DNA of 64,000 nt from JASGDC01 sp047606545 (GTDB lineage Bacteria; Actinomycetota; Actinomycetes; Actinomycetales; Micrococcaceae). A program made the translations under genes and the position numbers. Under the pieces are notes generated by a model. It was not told the origin of the DNA and did no database searches. It saw only the letters and a list, made by a program, of their open reading frames with translations. The number at the start of each line of letters is the position of its first letter. Position 1 is the first letter of the stretch. Shown here one piece after another: positions 62,638 through 64,000 of the stretch. The stretch is taken from positions 9,838 to 73,837 of the forward strand of contig JASGEI010000012.1 in assembly GCA_047606545.1 (NCBI GenBank). The letters are read 5' to 3'.

Positions 62638-64000
62638 TTAGGTTAGTATGGCCATTCCTGATTTAGCAGATGTGAGTTGTCTATCAGCAGCGTCGCCTGC
62701 GGTGAATGCTGCAACAGGCGTAGCATTAGTTGAAGTGCTGGTACCATTACCAAAATCTCGTAGACTATTGGGTCCGCAGGCGTAGGCTGTACCATCACTA
62801 GCTAACATGAAACAACTCGTACTCTTCCCTCTATTTATTTCTGTGATGGTTTTTCCTGCCATCGGGCCACTAGTGCTTGTCATAGCTACTGGAGTCGTAG
62901 CGCTACCGCTAGTTGAACCGTTACCATTAGCACCCAAAAGATTGTATCCCCAGGCGTAAGCCCAACCACTAGCAACCACATAAGAATTATTTAATCCTGC
63001 TGAGATATCGGTGATGGTTTTCCCAGAAAGCACCCCCGTCATAGTCACAGCAACAGGCACACTACTACTAGTAGTGCTACCTCTACCAAGTTTACCGTAA
63101 TCTCCACTTCCCCAGGAGTATAGGGTATTATCACTAGCAAGAGCTAATACATGGTTCGCTCCTGCTACTATTTGGGTGATGGTTTTCCCAGAAAGCACAC
63201 CACTTGTAGTCACAGCAACAGGAACACTACTACTAGTAGTAGTACCATTACCAAGCTGACCACTAGAATTTCCACCCCAGGCATAGACAGTGCCATCACT
63301 AGCAAGAGCTAGAGAAGAATATATACTACTTAAAGAAGAGGAACCAGCGGCTGCTACTTGAATGATGGTTTTCCCAGAAAGAGCGCCAGTCATAGTTACC
63401 GCAACTGGCACACTACTGTCAGTAGTGGTACCATCGCCTAACTGGCCGTAATTATTCCTACCCCAAGCATAGACAGTGCCATCACTAGCAAGCGCCAACA
63501 TATGGCTTTCTGCTGCTGCTATTTGGGTAATGGTTTTACCAGCCATTGGAGTACCGGTGGTGGTTACTGGTTGGAAAGTAGCAGTAGAACCACTATTAGT
63601 GGTAGTACCATCACCTAGCTGACCATAAGTATTTACACCGATGGTGTACACTAGACCATCATCTGTTAGCAACGAGAAAAAATAACTCGTAATGGAGGGT
63701 TCTATTTGGGTGACGGTTTTTCCTGATAGCTCTTGATCAAAGTTAATAAACAACGGAGTAGCATTAGCAAGAAGATTAGGAACTGCTCCGGTGCTGTCAG
63801 TGTTGTTACCATTACCAAAGTTACCAGCGATCCTACCACAGGTTACTACATTGCCCGCGGTAACGTGGAAATCAGCATCCAAAGTAGTACTAACTGCTGG
63901 ACTAGCATCAACAATCTCACCATGAATAGTAAAATCACCACTATTAGTCTGCGGATAAACAGCTTTAATAGGAGAACCACCAGAAACACTACCAAAACTA
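62638..64000 (-). CDS. RCC1-repeat beta-propeller protein (partial, runs off the window)
   Basis: The frame is open to the window end at 64000, so the N-terminus is missing. About 450 residues are visible with seven RCC1-type repeats (e.g. VYAWGRNNYGQLGDGTTTDS, VYAWGGNSSGQLGNG), each about 50-60 residues and joined by LSGKTITQI segments, forming one seven-bladed propeller. Before it is a GGSPIKAVYPQ-type segment. The protein ends soon after blade seven (SAKSGMAILT) with no sortase or membrane anchor. Probably a secreted or surface protein. The repeats are also alike at the DNA level. Confidence 0.85.
   Translation of the reverse strand, partial: SFGSVSGGSPIKAVYPQTNSGDFTIHGEIVDASPAVSTTLDADFHVTAGNVVTCGRIAGNFGNGNNTDSTGAVPNLLANATPLFINFDQELSGKTVTQIEPSITSYFFSLLTDDGLVYTIGVNTYGQLGDGTTTNSGSTATFQPVTTTGTPMAGKTITQIAAAESHMLALASDGTVYAWGRNNYGQLGDGTTTDSSVPVAVTMTGALSGKTIIQVAAAGSSSLSSIYSSLALASDGTVYAWGGNSSGQLGNGTTTSSSVPVAVTTSGVLSGKTITQIVAGANHVLALASDNTLYSWGSGDYGKLGRGSTTSSSVPVAVTMTGVLSGKTITDISAGLNNSYVVASGWAYAWGYNLLGANGNGSTSGSATTPVAMTSTSGPMAGKTITEINRGKSTSCFMLASDGTAYACGPNSLRDFGNGTSTSTNATPVAAFTAGDAADRQLTSAKSGMAILT
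62860..63700 (-). repeat. DNA-level tandem repeats of the RCC1 gene
   Basis: Blocks such as GATGGTTTTCCCAGAAAGC, CACTACTACTAGTAGT and CCATCACTAGCAAGAGC recur about every 160-180 bases. Near-identical copies suggest recent duplication or gene conversion. Confidence 0.75.

Noticed and set aside
62860..63700. CRISPR or satellite array
   Set aside because: The repeats are RCC1 blades in one open frame.

Overview
The window looks like chromosomal DNA of a low-GC member of the Actinomycetota. The main evidence is RbpA at 14181-14546, an RNA polymerase-binding protein known only from this phylum. Supporting it are a helY-tatC-tatA-pafBC-FKBP-trmI cluster in the mycobacterial order, an Rpf-type transglycosylase behind a c-di-AMP riboswitch, a Ppm1-type polyprenol-phosphate-mannose synthase with a GT87-type mannosyltransferase, and a PhoH/RsmE-style dnaJ-rsmE pair. 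The DNA is AT-rich by eye (mid to high 30s percent GC, not computed). The gene set suggests a fermentative, host- or plant-sugar-associated organism rich in PTS and beta-glucosidase genes. I do not name a genus.

Layout. 1-2008: end of dnaJ, rsmE, a long gene-free stretch, then an A-type Fe-S carrier. 2171-5494: a flavin-transfer redox module (FMN-binding membrane protein, ApbE, RnfD-like membrane domain fused to a ferredoxin-reductase domain) meeting a MarR regulator. 5895-11566: a glucose-type PTS made of separate single-domain proteins (IIB, IIA, HPr, EI in one operon; IIC on the other strand). 11628-16944: cutC, an LssY_C-domain membrane protein, rbpA, ppm1 and an amidohydrolase. 17579-21685: a cellobiose-type PTS operon led by a GH1 phospho-beta-glucosidase. 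21925-31598: a long leftward cluster of helicase HelY, Tat translocase, fused PafBC, FKBP, TrmI, an M50 protease, a HAD phosphatase and an acidic protein. In mycobacteria the pupylation and proteasome genes sit inside this order; here they are absent. 31840-38974: a second GH1, a GH3 beta-glucosidase, an MFS transporter and a divergent tandem-TetR regulator. 39118-49007: mostly single housekeeping genes (tag, AKR, acs, msrA, tyrA, mpg, DUF1697, HxlR/nitroreductase, GT87-like, PhzF). 49151-50318: three very short genes and tRNA-Leu(GAG). 50344-55962: cell-envelope genes (DUF1906 plus Tat-exported partner, Rpf with riboswitch, DsbA-like, CPBP protease, RNHCP protein). 56066-62178: DEAD-box helicase, M50B protein, membrane proteins, rsfS and nadD. 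62638-64000: an RCC1-repeat beta-propeller protein running off the window.

How it fits together. EI and HPr at 5895-7908 would phosphorylate both the glucose-type and cellobiose-type PTS. The two GH1 enzymes would cleave imported phospho-beta-glucosides, while the GH3/MFS/TetR unit handles unphosphorylated ones. The Tat genes serve at least one substrate encoded here, the twin-arginine protein at 51840-52838. Ppm1 would supply the lipid-linked mannose donor for the GT87-like enzyme.

No insertion sequence, prophage, CRISPR array or replication origin was seen. The most unusual items are the tandem-TetR with two matching operator-like palindromes 21 bp apart, the proteasome-less paf locus with fused PafBC, the flavinylation module, a probable ATC start of nadD, a Tat/DUF1906 gene pair, and a 33-codon gene with its own Shine-Dalgarno and terminator.
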